Assembly (NCBI GenBank): GCA_034435275.1
Contig: DAOTXP010000084.1
Span: 1-64,000 of the forward strand
Direction: 5' to 3'
DNA from: JBFMCC01 sp034435275
GTDB lineage: Bacteria > Chloroflexota > Anaerolineae > Anaerolineales > Villigracilaceae
Length of the DNA: 64,000 nt
Shown: one piece after another, positions 33,658 through 41,979 of the stretch
Numbering within the stretch: position 1 is the stretch's first letter
How the letters are laid out: every line of letters begins with the position of its first letter
Program-made: the position numbers and the translations under genes
The notes under the pieces: model-generated
The model's database searches: none
What the model was told of the DNA's origin: nothing
The model's input: only the letters and a program-made list of their open reading frames with translations

Positions 33658-35739
33658 ATGAAAGAGTATACCACCGAGTTTATTCGCAACGTCGCCTTGG
33701 TCTCTCATGGGTCTGCGGGCAAGACCATGATGGCCGAGGCGTTTTTGCATTTTACGGGGGCAACCACCCGCCTTGGCAAGGTCGAGGACGGCACGACCAT
33801 CTCGGATTACGATGAAGAAGAAATACGCCGAAAACTTTCGCTGTACACCAGCGTCCTTCCCATCGAATATCGCGACCACAAGATCAACGTGCTGGATGCG
33901 CCCGGTTACACCGACTTTGTCGGCGAAATGGTCTCCGCGTTGAGCGTGGCCGATGGTGCCATCGTCCTGGTGGATGCGGTGGCGGGTGTGGAGGTGGGCA
34001 CCGAACTCGCCTGGCGCTATGCTTCGGACTTTCACCTGCCGCGCTTCGTCGTCATCAACCGCATGGACCGGGAAAACGCCTCGTTCGAGAAGGCTTATGC
34101 TTCGGCCGAGGAATTCGCCCACGCGCAGGGCGCGCGTCTCATCAAAGTGCAGCTTCCCATCGGCGAGAAACACGATTTCAAAGGCGTGATTGACCTGATT
34201 GCCATGAAGGCCTATATGGGGGATGGCAAGACCGCGTCCGACATTCCTGCGGATATGAAAGAGGCCGCGGACCAGGCTCATTTCGCGTTGATCGAGGCCG
34301 CGGCGGAAGGGGAAGACACTCTGCTCGAGAAATACCTCGAAGCCGGTTCCCTCTCGGACGAGGAAATCGTACGCGGCTTAAAGGATGTGGTCCACTCCGG
34401 GGCCTTTTTCCCGGTCTTCGTCGCCGCGGGCGGACACGAAATCGGCATTGGCCCGCTGCTGAACGACATCATTGACCTGATGCCCTCCCCGGCGGGTCGT
34501 CCTGCCAAGGTTGCCAAAGGCGCGAACGGCGACGAGAACGTGACCGCCGCGGATAGCGGCCCCCTGGCGGCTTATGTCTGGAAGACCACCGCCGATCCGT
34601 TCGTGGGCAAGATGACATATTTCCGCGTCTACTCCGGTTCGATCCAGGCCGATGCGCGCGTCTGGAATCAGAATAAGGGCGGCGAGGAACGCATGGCCGG
34701 CCTGCACGTCCAGCGCGGCAAGGAGCAGATCCCTGTCAAGGCGATTCATGCGGGCGACATTGGATCGGTCTCGAAATTGTCCGTCACCGCTACCGGTGAT
34801 ACCTTCTGCGACAAAGGGCATCCGCTGACCCTGCCCACGCCTACCTTCCCGGCCGCGCTGTATCAGGTTGCCATCCAGCCCAAAACGCAGGCGGACGCGG
34901 CCAAGATCTCGCCCACACTGACTCGCCTCTGTGAAGAGGATATGACCCTTTCCTGGCACAACGAGAAATCCACCGGCCAGACCATCTTGCAGGGCATGGG
35001 CGATCAGCACATTGATGTTGCCATTCATCGCGCGCAGACAAAGTTCCAGGTAGGGTTGACCACCCTCGAGCCGAAGGTCCCGTACCGGGAGGGGATTACC
35101 CGCAAGGGGTCCGCGATGTACCGCCACAAGAAACAGACCGGCGGCGCGGGCCAGTTTGGGGAGGTCCATTTGCGCATAGAGCCTCTCCCCAATGAGGATT
35201 TTGAGTTTACCGATGAACTGGTCGGTATGAATCTTTCGCGTTCCTATCTGGCGCCAATCGAGAAAGGCATCCGCGCCACGATGGAACACGGTGCGTTCGC
35301 GGGGTATCCGATGAGCAACGTCAAGGTCATTGTGTTCGACGGCAAGGAACATCCAGTAGACTCCAAGCCGGTCGCGTTCGAAATCGCGGGCCGCGAGGCT
35401 TTCAAGCTTGCGGTCGCGGAAGCGGGACCGGTGCTGTTCGAGCCCATCATGAATGTGCGCATCACGGTGCCTGACGCGCATATGGGCGACGTAATGAGCG
35501 ATTTGAACACACGCCGCGGCCGTGTGCAGGGAACGGAGTCCGAGCGCGGCAACACAGTGGTCGTCGCGCATGTGCCCCTGGCGGAGATGCTGCGTTACGT
35601 GACGCAGATCCGCTCGTTGACCGGCGGACGCGGTTACTTCACGATGGAGTTCGACCATTACGAGATCGTCCCCCAGCATCTAGCGGCGGGCATCGTCGAA
35701 GCCCACAAGAAAGAGATGGAAGGAAAGAAGGAAGAGTAG
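33658..35739 (+). CDS. EF-G-like translational GTPase (FusA2 type)
   Basis: 693 residues with the five EF-G domains. G1 is SHGSAGKTMMAEA in place of the canonical AHIDAGKTT; switch region TTISDYDEEE; G3 is DAPGYTDF in place of DTPGHVDF; G4 is NRMD. Domains III-V are standard (MGDQHIDVAI, GGAGQFGEVHLR, HMGDVMSDLNTRRG). This pattern belongs to the EF-G2/FusA2 paralogues whose role in translation is still unclear. A frame begins at 33574, but ATG 33658 fits the family start. It is monocistronic, with its own promoter and terminator. Confidence 0.9.
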   Translation: MKEYTTEFIRNVALVSHGSAGKTMMAEAFLHFTGATTRLGKVEDGTTISDYDEEEIRRKLSLYTSVLPIEYRDHKINVLDAPGYTDFVGEMVSALSVADGAIVLVDAVAGVEVGTELAWRYASDFHLPRFVVINRMDRENASFEKAYASAEEFAHAQGARLIKVQLPIGEKHDFKGVIDLIAMKAYMGDGKTASDIPADMKEAADQAHFALIEAAAEGEDTLLEKYLEAGSLSDEEIVRGLKDVVHSGAFFPVFVAAGGHEIGIGPLLNDIIDLMPSPAGRPAKVAKGANGDENVTAADSGPLAAYVWKTTADPFVGKMTYFRVYSGSIQADARVWNQNKGGEERMAGLHVQRGKEQIPVKAIHAGDIGSVSKLSVTATGDTFCDKGHPLTLPTPTFPAALYQVAIQPKTQADAAKISPTLTRLCEEDMTLSWHNEKSTGQTILQGMGDQHIDVAIHRAQTKFQVGLTTLEPKVPYREGITRKGSAMYRHKKQTGGAGQFGEVHLRIEPLPNEDFEFTDELVGMNLSRSYLAPIEKGIRATMEHGAFAGYPMSNVKVIVFDGKEHPVDSKPVAFEIAGREAFKLAVAEAGPVLFEPIMNVRITVPDAHMGDVMSDLNTRRGRVQGTESERGNTVVVAHVPLAEMLRYVTQIRSLTGGRGYFTMEFDHYEIVPQHLAAGIVEAHKKEMEGKKEE

Positions 35740-35755
35740 GTTTCCCGGCATTGCA

Positions 35756-35787
35756 GACCGCCGCATTTGAGGCGGCGGTCGTTTTTT
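35756..35787 (+). terminator. Terminator after EF-G-like gene
   Basis: Nine-base perfect arms (35756-35764, 35772-35780), seven-base loop, then G and six Ts (35782-35787). Confidence 0.92.
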
Positions 35788-35795
35788 ATCCAGGG

Positions 35796-36644
35796 CTATC
35801 CTTTTGGCGAGAATAAAATATCTTCGACGGGCGTAGCCAATCCCATGCGGCGACCCGAGACATCGAAAGTCATTAGTTCGGCCAGGGAGCGCGGAGTGGA
35901 ATCCTCCCAGAGTTGGAGGTTGTCCTTTTGGCGCGCCATATAGGCGGGGAGCAGTTCGAAGTCACCGTAATTGTCGAAAAATTCAACCAGGCGGCGGAAC
36001 AGCTTGGGCATGACCAGATAGTCGTCTTGCAGTGTGCGCATGTCCCAGATCGTCAGGTCTCTGGTCCGGTCGATTGCCCAGAGGCCGCGGGCCGCGTTGT
36101 GTGCCGTCGCGACCGCTTTGCGAATCTTGGCGGCGACTCGCCTGTCTGTGGTTGTGTAAAAGGTAGGGTATACCAGGCCGTCGCGCGCCAATTTGTAATT
36201 GACCGATTTTTCGAGAGGAATTTTATCCGCTGTGAGCAGGGCTCCATCTGTGAGCTTGGCCGAGGCGGGGAAAATAAACGAGATAGGGCGGTCATAGCGG
36301 TCAACGCCGGAGGTGATGATGTAACCCGGTTTGGCGTCGTCGGCATCCACGATGGTGGTCACGCTCAGGCTGTAATGGACGTCGGTGATCCCCAGCAGTT
36401 TCAGCATTTGTTCCAAAGCGGCGATGGCGAAGGGGCGCGGCTGGTGATAACCATTGTAATGTGTTTCGAGAGCGTCAATGGCTTCAATGCGGAGCTGCTT
36501 CTTCGCCGCCTTCTTCTTGGCCGCAGAGGTGAATGTGAACGAATCCCACGCCGCGGGGTTTTCTGCCATAAAGCGGATCGAGTCCCCGTCGGGCTGGTAA
36601 CTCTTCACATGGAACGTGCCCTTGATGACTTTAAACTGTTGCAT
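35796..36644 (-). CDS. Staphylococcal-nuclease-like protein
   Basis: 282 residues. The N-terminal half recalls the SNase/thermonuclease fold: SYQPDGDSIRFMAENPAAW (DGD-S-I-R-F) and LRIEAIDALETHYNG, which keeps the Arg, Asp and Glu of the family's R-x(4)-D-x(2)-E pattern. KLARDGLVYPTFY fits the later helix. The C-terminal third (about 200-282, KLFRRLVEFFDNYGDFELLPAYM) is extra. No signal peptide, so it is probably cytoplasmic. GGAGG precedes ATG 36644; the frame runs on to 37016 antisense to alr. Nuclease activity is a prediction only. Confidence 0.65.
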   Translation of the reverse strand: MQQFKVIKGTFHVKSYQPDGDSIRFMAENPAAWDSFTFTSAAKKKAAKKQLRIEAIDALETHYNGYHQPRPFAIAALEQMLKLLGITDVHYSLSVTTIVDADDAKPGYIITSGVDRYDRPISFIFPASAKLTDGALLTADKIPLEKSVNYKLARDGLVYPTFYTTTDRRVAAKIRKAVATAHNAARGLWAIDRTRDLTIWDMRTLQDDYLVMPKLFRRLVEFFDNYGDFELLPAYMARQKDNLQLWEDSTPRSLAELMTFDVSGRRMGLATPVEDILFSPKG

Positions 36645-36725
36645 GTCGGCCTCCTGAATGGCCCCATTATAGAGGGTTCGGGGGATGCAGGCAACCGGCA
36701 TTTCCCATTCCACCGGCGTTCTGGG

Positions 36726-36731
36726 TAAAAT
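36726..36731 (+). promoter_or_regulatory. Leaderless-type -10 element at alr
   Basis: TAAAAT followed by six bases and the alr ATG (36738). A TTCCCA lies 18 bases upstream as a possible -35. Confidence 0.48.
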
Positions 36732-36737
36732 TGCACC

Positions 36738-37835
36738 ATGCGACCAACCTACCTGGAAGTCAACCTCTCCCGCCTCAGGCGGAATTTCGAAAACATCCGC
36801 GCCCATGTCGCGCCCGCGAAGGTCATGGCAGTGCTCAAGGCCAACGCCTACGGTCACGGCGTGGACGGCGTCGCGCCGTTCATCGCGCCCCTCGCGGATT
36901 ACATTGGCGTAGCCACCGTCGAGGAGGGAATCCACCTGCGCAGGATCGGGATTGAGAAATCGATTCTCGTGATGGGCGGGACTCTGCCCGGGCAGTTGCC
37001 TGAATTTATCGCGCATAACCTGACCCTGGCCGCGTCATCTCTGGACCTGTTGCTGGCCGCCGAGCGGCTGGCCGAATCCACGCGGACGCGCCTGCGTGTC
37101 CACTTGAAAATTGACACCGGCATGGAACGTATCGGCATCCACGATTATGAGGCGGAGCCGTTTCTTCAGCAAGCGCTTGCGTGTAGCCATTTAGAAGTAG
37201 AGGGAATCTTTTCACACTTCGCCAACTCCGAACTGCCCGACCTCGTTCATGCAAAATTGCAATTGGAAAGATTTAATGAGGTCTTGCGTTTCTATGAGCG
37301 GCACAGCCTGCCTCCGCCGCCGATTCGGCACATGGCGAACTCGGGCGCGGTTTTGCAGTTGAAGGAAAGCCACTTTGATATGGTCCGTCCGGGGATTATG
37401 TTTTACGGCGTCTATCCCGGCGCGGAGACGGCGCGCACGGTGGAAGTCAAACCCGCGCTTACGTGGCGCTCGCAGGTGGTGTATTCCAAGATCACCCAAC
37501 CGGGGCGGCCGGTCAGTTACGGGTCGCTGTGGCAGGCCGAGGTTCCGACGCGAATCGTGACCGTCCCGTGCGGTTACGCCGACGGCTATTTCCGCCGCAT
37601 GACGAATCACGCCCAGGTCCTCGTCAATGGAAAGAGATATCCGCAGGTCGGGCGCATTTGCATGGATCAGTTCATGGTCAATTGCGGAGAGGACGAAGTG
37701 AGTGTGGGGGACGAGGTTGTTTTGCTGGGCAACGGCATCACGGCCGATGACCTGGGCGAGTGGGCGGGCACGAACAATTACGAGCCGTTGACAAATATCA
37801 GCGCGCGCGTGCCGCGCGTCTTTGTGAGCGAGTAG
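36738..37835 (+). CDS. alr: Alanine racemase
   Basis: 365 residues, PLP enzyme of fold type III that makes D-alanine for peptidoglycan. PLP Lys in VMAVLKANAYGHG, helix LRVHLKIDTGMERIGIH, GIFSHFANSE, HMANSGAVL and VRPGIMFYG; the second catalytic Tyr lies in the PVSYGSLW region; C-terminal GRICMDQFMV and DEVVLLG. It starts the alr-lspA-rluD-ltaE group. No Shine-Dalgarno is seen, which agrees with a leaderless start. Confidence 0.95.
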   Translation: MRPTYLEVNLSRLRRNFENIRAHVAPAKVMAVLKANAYGHGVDGVAPFIAPLADYIGVATVEEGIHLRRIGIEKSILVMGGTLPGQLPEFIAHNLTLAASSLDLLLAAERLAESTRTRLRVHLKIDTGMERIGIHDYEAEPFLQQALACSHLEVEGIFSHFANSELPDLVHAKLQLERFNEVLRFYERHSLPPPPIRHMANSGAVLQLKESHFDMVRPGIMFYGVYPGAETARTVEVKPALTWRSQVVYSKITQPGRPVSYGSLWQAEVPTRIVTVPCGYADGYFRRMTNHAQVLVNGKRYPQVGRICMDQFMVNCGEDEVSVGDEVVLLGNGITADDLGEWAGTNNYEPLTNISARVPRVFVSE

Positions 37836-37875
37836 GGTACAATGGGCGGGCATTTCGATTGGACGAGGTGAATCG

Positions 37876-38406
37876 TTGAAGCGAATTCGTGAGTATGGGA
37901 TTCTATTTGGGGTGGCTGGCTTGATCGTCGCGCTCGATCAATGGACAAAATGGCTGGTGCGCACCCGTCTGCCTGAAGGTGGAACCTGGCTGCCCGAATG
38001 GCTGGACTGGCTCAGCCCCTACGCGCGTATCGTTCACTGGTATAACAGCGGTGCGGCTTTTGGCATGTTCCAGGGTGCCAGCGCGGTATTTGCCGTCCTG
38101 GCGTTCGTTGTGATCGCGGCCATTCTGTACTATTATCCGCGTGTGGAGCGGGGCGATTGGACCTTGCGCCTGGCGATGGCGATGCAGCTGGCCGGCGCGC
38201 TCGGCAATCTGATTGACCGTCTTATGTTCAAAGGCATGGTCACCGATTTTATTTCGGTCGGCACTTTCCCTGTTTTCAATGTAGCGGACGCAAGCATAAC
38301 GATTGGCGTGTTTGTCTTGTTGTTGGGCGCATGGCTCAATGAAAGAAAAGGACAAAAGGGATCGGATGAGGGGGAGGCGCGGCCGTCGGCGGCGGGCAAT
38401 CCGTGA
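37876..38406 (+). CDS. lspA: Lipoprotein signal peptidase (signal peptidase II)
   Basis: 176 residues with four membrane segments (about 8-26, 62-88, 96-114, 138-156). Catalytic Asp residues lie in GALGNLIDRL and FNVADASI; ALDQWTKWLV and HWYNSGAAFGMF are also typical. It cuts the signal peptide of lipidated prolipoproteins, of which several are encoded in this window. Start is TTG 37876 with GAGGTG five bases before it. A TACAAT at 37836-37841 may be its own -10. Confidence 0.95.
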   Translation: MKRIREYGILFGVAGLIVALDQWTKWLVRTRLPEGGTWLPEWLDWLSPYARIVHWYNSGAAFGMFQGASAVFAVLAFVVIAAILYYYPRVERGDWTLRLAMAMQLAGALGNLIDRLMFKGMVTDFISVGTFPVFNVADASITIGVFVLLLGAWLNERKGQKGSDEGEARPSAAGNP

Positions 38407-38429
38407 GTTGTAATCGTTGGCGGTGACGT

Positions 38430-39353
38430 GTGAGCGAACGACTCGAGGAGTTTCGATATACGGGAAACGGTGCGGTGCGCCTGGATAAATTTTTGGTGGA
38501 ACGCCTGCCTGAATTCTCACGGGCGCGTTTGCAGGGGTTGATCGCCGACGGCTTCGTGCTGGTGGACGGCGCGCCCGCCAAAAAGTCAGGGCAGATGATC
38601 GAAGCAGGAACGCGGGTGAGCGTACGTGTCCCGCCTTCCGCGCCGGGCGGGTTGGCCGGCGAACAAATTCCATTGGATATTGTTTTTGAAAACGATGATT
38701 TGCTGGTAATCAACAAGCCTGCGGGCATTGTGGTGCATCCCGCCGCGGGTCACGATTCGGGGACGCTGGTCAACGCGGTGCTGGGATACGATCCCGGCAT
38801 GGAGGGCATCGGTGGCGAAGAACGCCCGGGCCTCGTCCATCGGCTCGACAAAGAAACCTCGGGCCTGATCGTGCTGGCGAAGAACGATTCCGCCCATCAC
38901 TGGTTGCAGGATCAATTTCGCCTGAGAAAAGTGGAAAAGACCTACCTGGCGCTCGTGGATGGCGCGCCGCCCACGCCCGCGGGCCGCGTAGAGGCGCCCA
39001 TTGGCCGCGATCCCAGTCATCGAAAGAAAATGTCCATTCTGCCGCCGGGCAAGGGGCGCGAGGCGGTCAGCGAGTACAAAACGCTGGAGAGATTCGCCAG
39101 ACATACATTACTGGAATTCCATCCGTTGACCGGGCGGACCCACCAGATCAGACTGCATTGCGCGTTTTTAAGCTGTCCGATCACGGGGGATACGTTATAT
39201 GGTCACCGGAAGAAATCGGTTGAGATCCACCGTCATTTTTTGCATGCATATCGGTTGAAAATCACTTTGCCGAAAGAGAAGAGGCCGACTGTCTTCGAGG
39301 TTGGTTTGCCCCCTGAACTGGAGGCCGTTCTGTCCAATCTGCGTGAAAAGTAA
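38430..39353 (+). CDS. rluD: RluD-type 23S rRNA pseudouridine synthase
   Basis: 307 residues. An S4 domain (about 16-75, VRLDKFLVERLPEFSRARLQ) precedes the RluA-class catalytic domain with the Asp motif PGLVHRLDKETSGLIV, then HPLTGRTHQIRLHCAFL. It converts uridines in rRNA to pseudouridine; the exact site cannot be told. Start is GTG 38430, 24 bases after lspA. Confidence 0.93.
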   Translation: MSERLEEFRYTGNGAVRLDKFLVERLPEFSRARLQGLIADGFVLVDGAPAKKSGQMIEAGTRVSVRVPPSAPGGLAGEQIPLDIVFENDDLLVINKPAGIVVHPAAGHDSGTLVNAVLGYDPGMEGIGGEERPGLVHRLDKETSGLIVLAKNDSAHHWLQDQFRLRKVEKTYLALVDGAPPTPAGRVEAPIGRDPSHRKKMSILPPGKGREAVSEYKTLERFARHTLLEFHPLTGRTHQIRLHCAFLSCPITGDTLYGHRKKSVEIHRHFLHAYRLKITLPKEKRPTVFEVGLPPELEAVLSNLREK

Positions 39354-39362
39354 GGAGAGATC

Positions 39363-40412
39363 ATGGATATCGTTGATTTGCGTTCGGATACGGTCACAAA
39401 GCCCACACCCGAAATGCGCGCCGCTATGGCAAACGCCGAGGTGGGCGATGACGTGTACGGCGACGATCCGACCGTCAACAAACTTCAAGAGATGAGCGCC
39501 GAAACGCTCGGCAAGGAGGATGCGCTCTTCGTCGCCTCGGGCACGATGGGTAATCTGCTTGCGTTGCTGGTCCACTGCCAGCGCGGCGACGAGGTCATTG
39601 TAGGAAACCAGTCGCACATCTATTTGAACGAAGCGGGCGGGATGGCTGCACTGGGAGGGATTCAACCCTGCCCGGTGCAGAATCGGCCCGATGGCACCCT
39701 TGCGCTGGATGACATTCTTGCTTCGATTCGGACGGAGGACGTGCATCATCCCATCACGCGTCTCGTGTGTATCGAAAACACCCAGAACATCTGCGGCGGC
39801 GTACCACTCAGCGTGGAATACACACGCCAGGTGGGCGAACTGGCTCATCGCAACGGCCTGTCCCTGCACATTGACGGGGCGCGCATCTTCAACGCGGCGG
39901 TGGCGCAGAACGTGTCGGTGAAGGAACTTGCCGCGCCGGCCGATTCGATCATGTTTTGCTTGAGCAAGGGGCTGTCTTCGCCTGTGGGCTCCGTGCTGAC
40001 GGGGACTCGAAAATTCATCGCCCGCGCGCGTCACCTGCGAAAAATGCTGGGCGGCGGAATGCGGCAGGTGGGAATCCTCGCCGCGGCGGGGATCGTCTCG
40101 CTGGAGATGATGATCGAACGGCTGGACGACGATCACGCCCGGGCGAGGAAACTGGCCGATGGCCTGAGGCAGGTCAAGGGTTTGGTTGTAGACGCGGGCT
40201 CCCCGTTCACGAACATGGTGTACTTCAATCTATCCGAGGAGGTTGCATTGGATGCGGGGCAGATCGCGGTCAAAATGAAAGAGCGCGGCATCCTGGTGGA
40301 TAACGAGTCCCCGCGGCGTTTTCGCCTGGTGACGCATTGCTGGGTTGACGACACGGGAGTGGAAAGGGCCGTGGCGGCGTTTGCGGATGTTATTGGGCCT
40401 GCCCGGGTGTAG
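39363..40412 (+). CDS. ltaE: Low-specificity L-threonine aldolase
   Basis: 349 residues. Splits threonine or allo-threonine to glycine and acetaldehyde. PLP Lys in FCLSKGLSSPVGS; DLRSDTVTKPTPEMR, NAEVGDDVYGDDPTVN and HIDGARIFNA are family marks. AGGAG precedes the ATG. Its 3' end overlaps the convergent GGDEF gene by 23 bases. Confidence 0.94.
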   Translation: MDIVDLRSDTVTKPTPEMRAAMANAEVGDDVYGDDPTVNKLQEMSAETLGKEDALFVASGTMGNLLALLVHCQRGDEVIVGNQSHIYLNEAGGMAALGGIQPCPVQNRPDGTLALDDILASIRTEDVHHPITRLVCIENTQNICGGVPLSVEYTRQVGELAHRNGLSLHIDGARIFNAAVAQNVSVKELAAPADSIMFCLSKGLSSPVGSVLTGTRKFIARARHLRKMLGGGMRQVGILAAAGIVSLEMMIERLDDDHARARKLADGLRQVKGLVVDAGSPFTNMVYFNLSEEVALDAGQIAVKMKERGILVDNESPRRFRLVTHCWVDDTGVERAVAAFADVIGPARV

Positions 40413-41979
40413 CGGGAGAGTGTTCATCCCAATAGGACGAATCAGGCTCGACCTGGTTGCGGCCGCGTTCTTTTGCAATGTAGAGGCGCTGGTCGGCCAG
40501 GTCGATTAGTTTAAAGATCTCATCTGCCTCCTGCGGAAAAACGGCGATGCCCTGACTGATGGTCGGGGCAGGCAGGGCTTTCTGGTTTTCGTGATTGATC
40601 TTGAACTCCGCGATGGTCTGGCGGATGCGGTCTGCCACTTGCCGGGCCTGGGTGCCTCTGGCATTCGGCAGGCAGATGATAAATTCTTCACCGCCCCAGC
40701 GCCCGACGATATCGGTGTTTTTGATATATCTGCGTATGGTGTTGCAAAGCGCTGTGAGGATCTCATCACCGATGAGATGGCCGTAGGTGTCGTTGTACTG
40801 CTTGAAATAGTCAATATCCAGCATGATGAGGCTGAGGGAGGTGCCATTCAGGATTGACCGATCTGCATTTTGCCTTAGCAGCTGCAGGAAATAACCGTGA
40901 TTGTAAACCCCCGTTAAACTGTCGAGGCGGGACTGCTCCTCCACCTGAGCGTGGTGGTATGTGTTGTCAAGCGCCTGCGCGGCGTGCTGGGCAAGGTTGG
41001 CAAGCAATTCGAGGTCACTGCGATCGAAGGCGTTCGGCTGGTAGGACGCTAGGGCAATGACGCCTTTTATGTGCTGGGTGGTCATCGGCACGCCAATCCA
41101 GGAGAGGCTGGTTTTGTTCTTGCCGATGATGATGATTTCGATGCCTTCCAGGTCCACTCCCTGGCGCAGGTCGGGCAGGAAGAGTTCTTTTTGATTCGTG
41201 ATGATCCATCCGGCCAGTGTCCCCTGGATCTTCCTGCGTACATTGTTGAAGTATTCCCCGTCGTCATAGAATAGGCCGAGACTGATTTCGTCCTCCTCTT
41301 GAAAACCGACATAGTAGGAATCGGCTTCCAGAGCATCCTGGATGGCCGCGTTGAGGAGCGCCAGCACCTGCTCCCTGTTCAATGAGAGCGTAATCTGGCG
41401 GCTGAATTTATTGACGATTTCGAGACGGTTGATCTGCTCGCGCGGGATGGCCTGTAAGCGGTGCATTGTTTCGACGGTGATTCCCGCAAGGAAGGGTATG
41501 CTGATTTGTTCTAGCGCGTAGATGACGTTTCCATATTCCGGGAGGTGTCTTGCAATATTAAACGCGGTGCTAATCCCAATAATTGTGAAGGCAGGTATCC
41601 TTCCGAAGGATATCACGGCGGCTATGGTTGAGAGGAGCAACAATAAATTGTAAAGAGTAGTCAATGTCTCGGGCGCGGTTGCCACTAAAATCCCGAGAGT
41701 GAGACCGGTGATGATTGTATGTTGCCATTTAACCCTTTGGCGGTACTTTTCGTCCGGGATCAATCTGAACGCTAAAACGTAAACATAGGCGATTCCGGTC
41801 AGGGAGTATATGACCAGGAATATTCCAAAACGATCTTCTCCAGAGAAAATCGCGGGATGGAAGGCGATGTAAAAAAGGATGAGCAGAATGAAAACAACCA
41901 GACCCGCATATGCGGTTGGTCGTACAAACCTGCGATATTCCTGGGACGTGAAGTCGCGAACAGGTAATTTGCTTTTCAT
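40390..41979 (-). CDS. Membrane GAF-GGDEF diguanylate cyclase
   Basis: 529 residues. Six hydrophobic segments (about 25-170), a GAF domain (about 195-350) and a GGDEF domain (about 360-515) with active motif RWGGEEF and LDIDYFKQYNDTYGH. It should make cyclic di-GMP. At the usual allosteric I-site the sequence reads KNTD in place of RxxD, so feedback inhibition may be weak. The ATG overlaps the stop of the upstream HD-GYP gene (41976-41979), pairing synthesis with probable breakdown. Confidence 0.92.
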   Translation of the reverse strand: MKSKLPVRDFTSQEYRRFVRPTAYAGLVVFILLILFYIAFHPAIFSGEDRFGIFLVIYSLTGIAYVYVLAFRLIPDEKYRQRVKWQHTIITGLTLGILVATAPETLTTLYNLLLLLSTIAAVISFGRIPAFTIIGISTAFNIARHLPEYGNVIYALEQISIPFLAGITVETMHRLQAIPREQINRLEIVNKFSRQITLSLNREQVLALLNAAIQDALEADSYYVGFQEEDEISLGLFYDDGEYFNNVRRKIQGTLAGWIITNQKELFLPDLRQGVDLEGIEIIIIGKNKTSLSWIGVPMTTQHIKGVIALASYQPNAFDRSDLELLANLAQHAAQALDNTYHHAQVEEQSRLDSLTGVYNHGYFLQLLRQNADRSILNGTSLSLIMLDIDYFKQYNDTYGHLIGDEILTALCNTIRRYIKNTDIVGRWGGEEFIICLPNARGTQARQVADRIRQTIAEFKINHENQKALPAPTISQGIAVFPQEADEIFKLIDLADQRLYIAKERGRNQVEPDSSYWDEHSPATPGQAQ

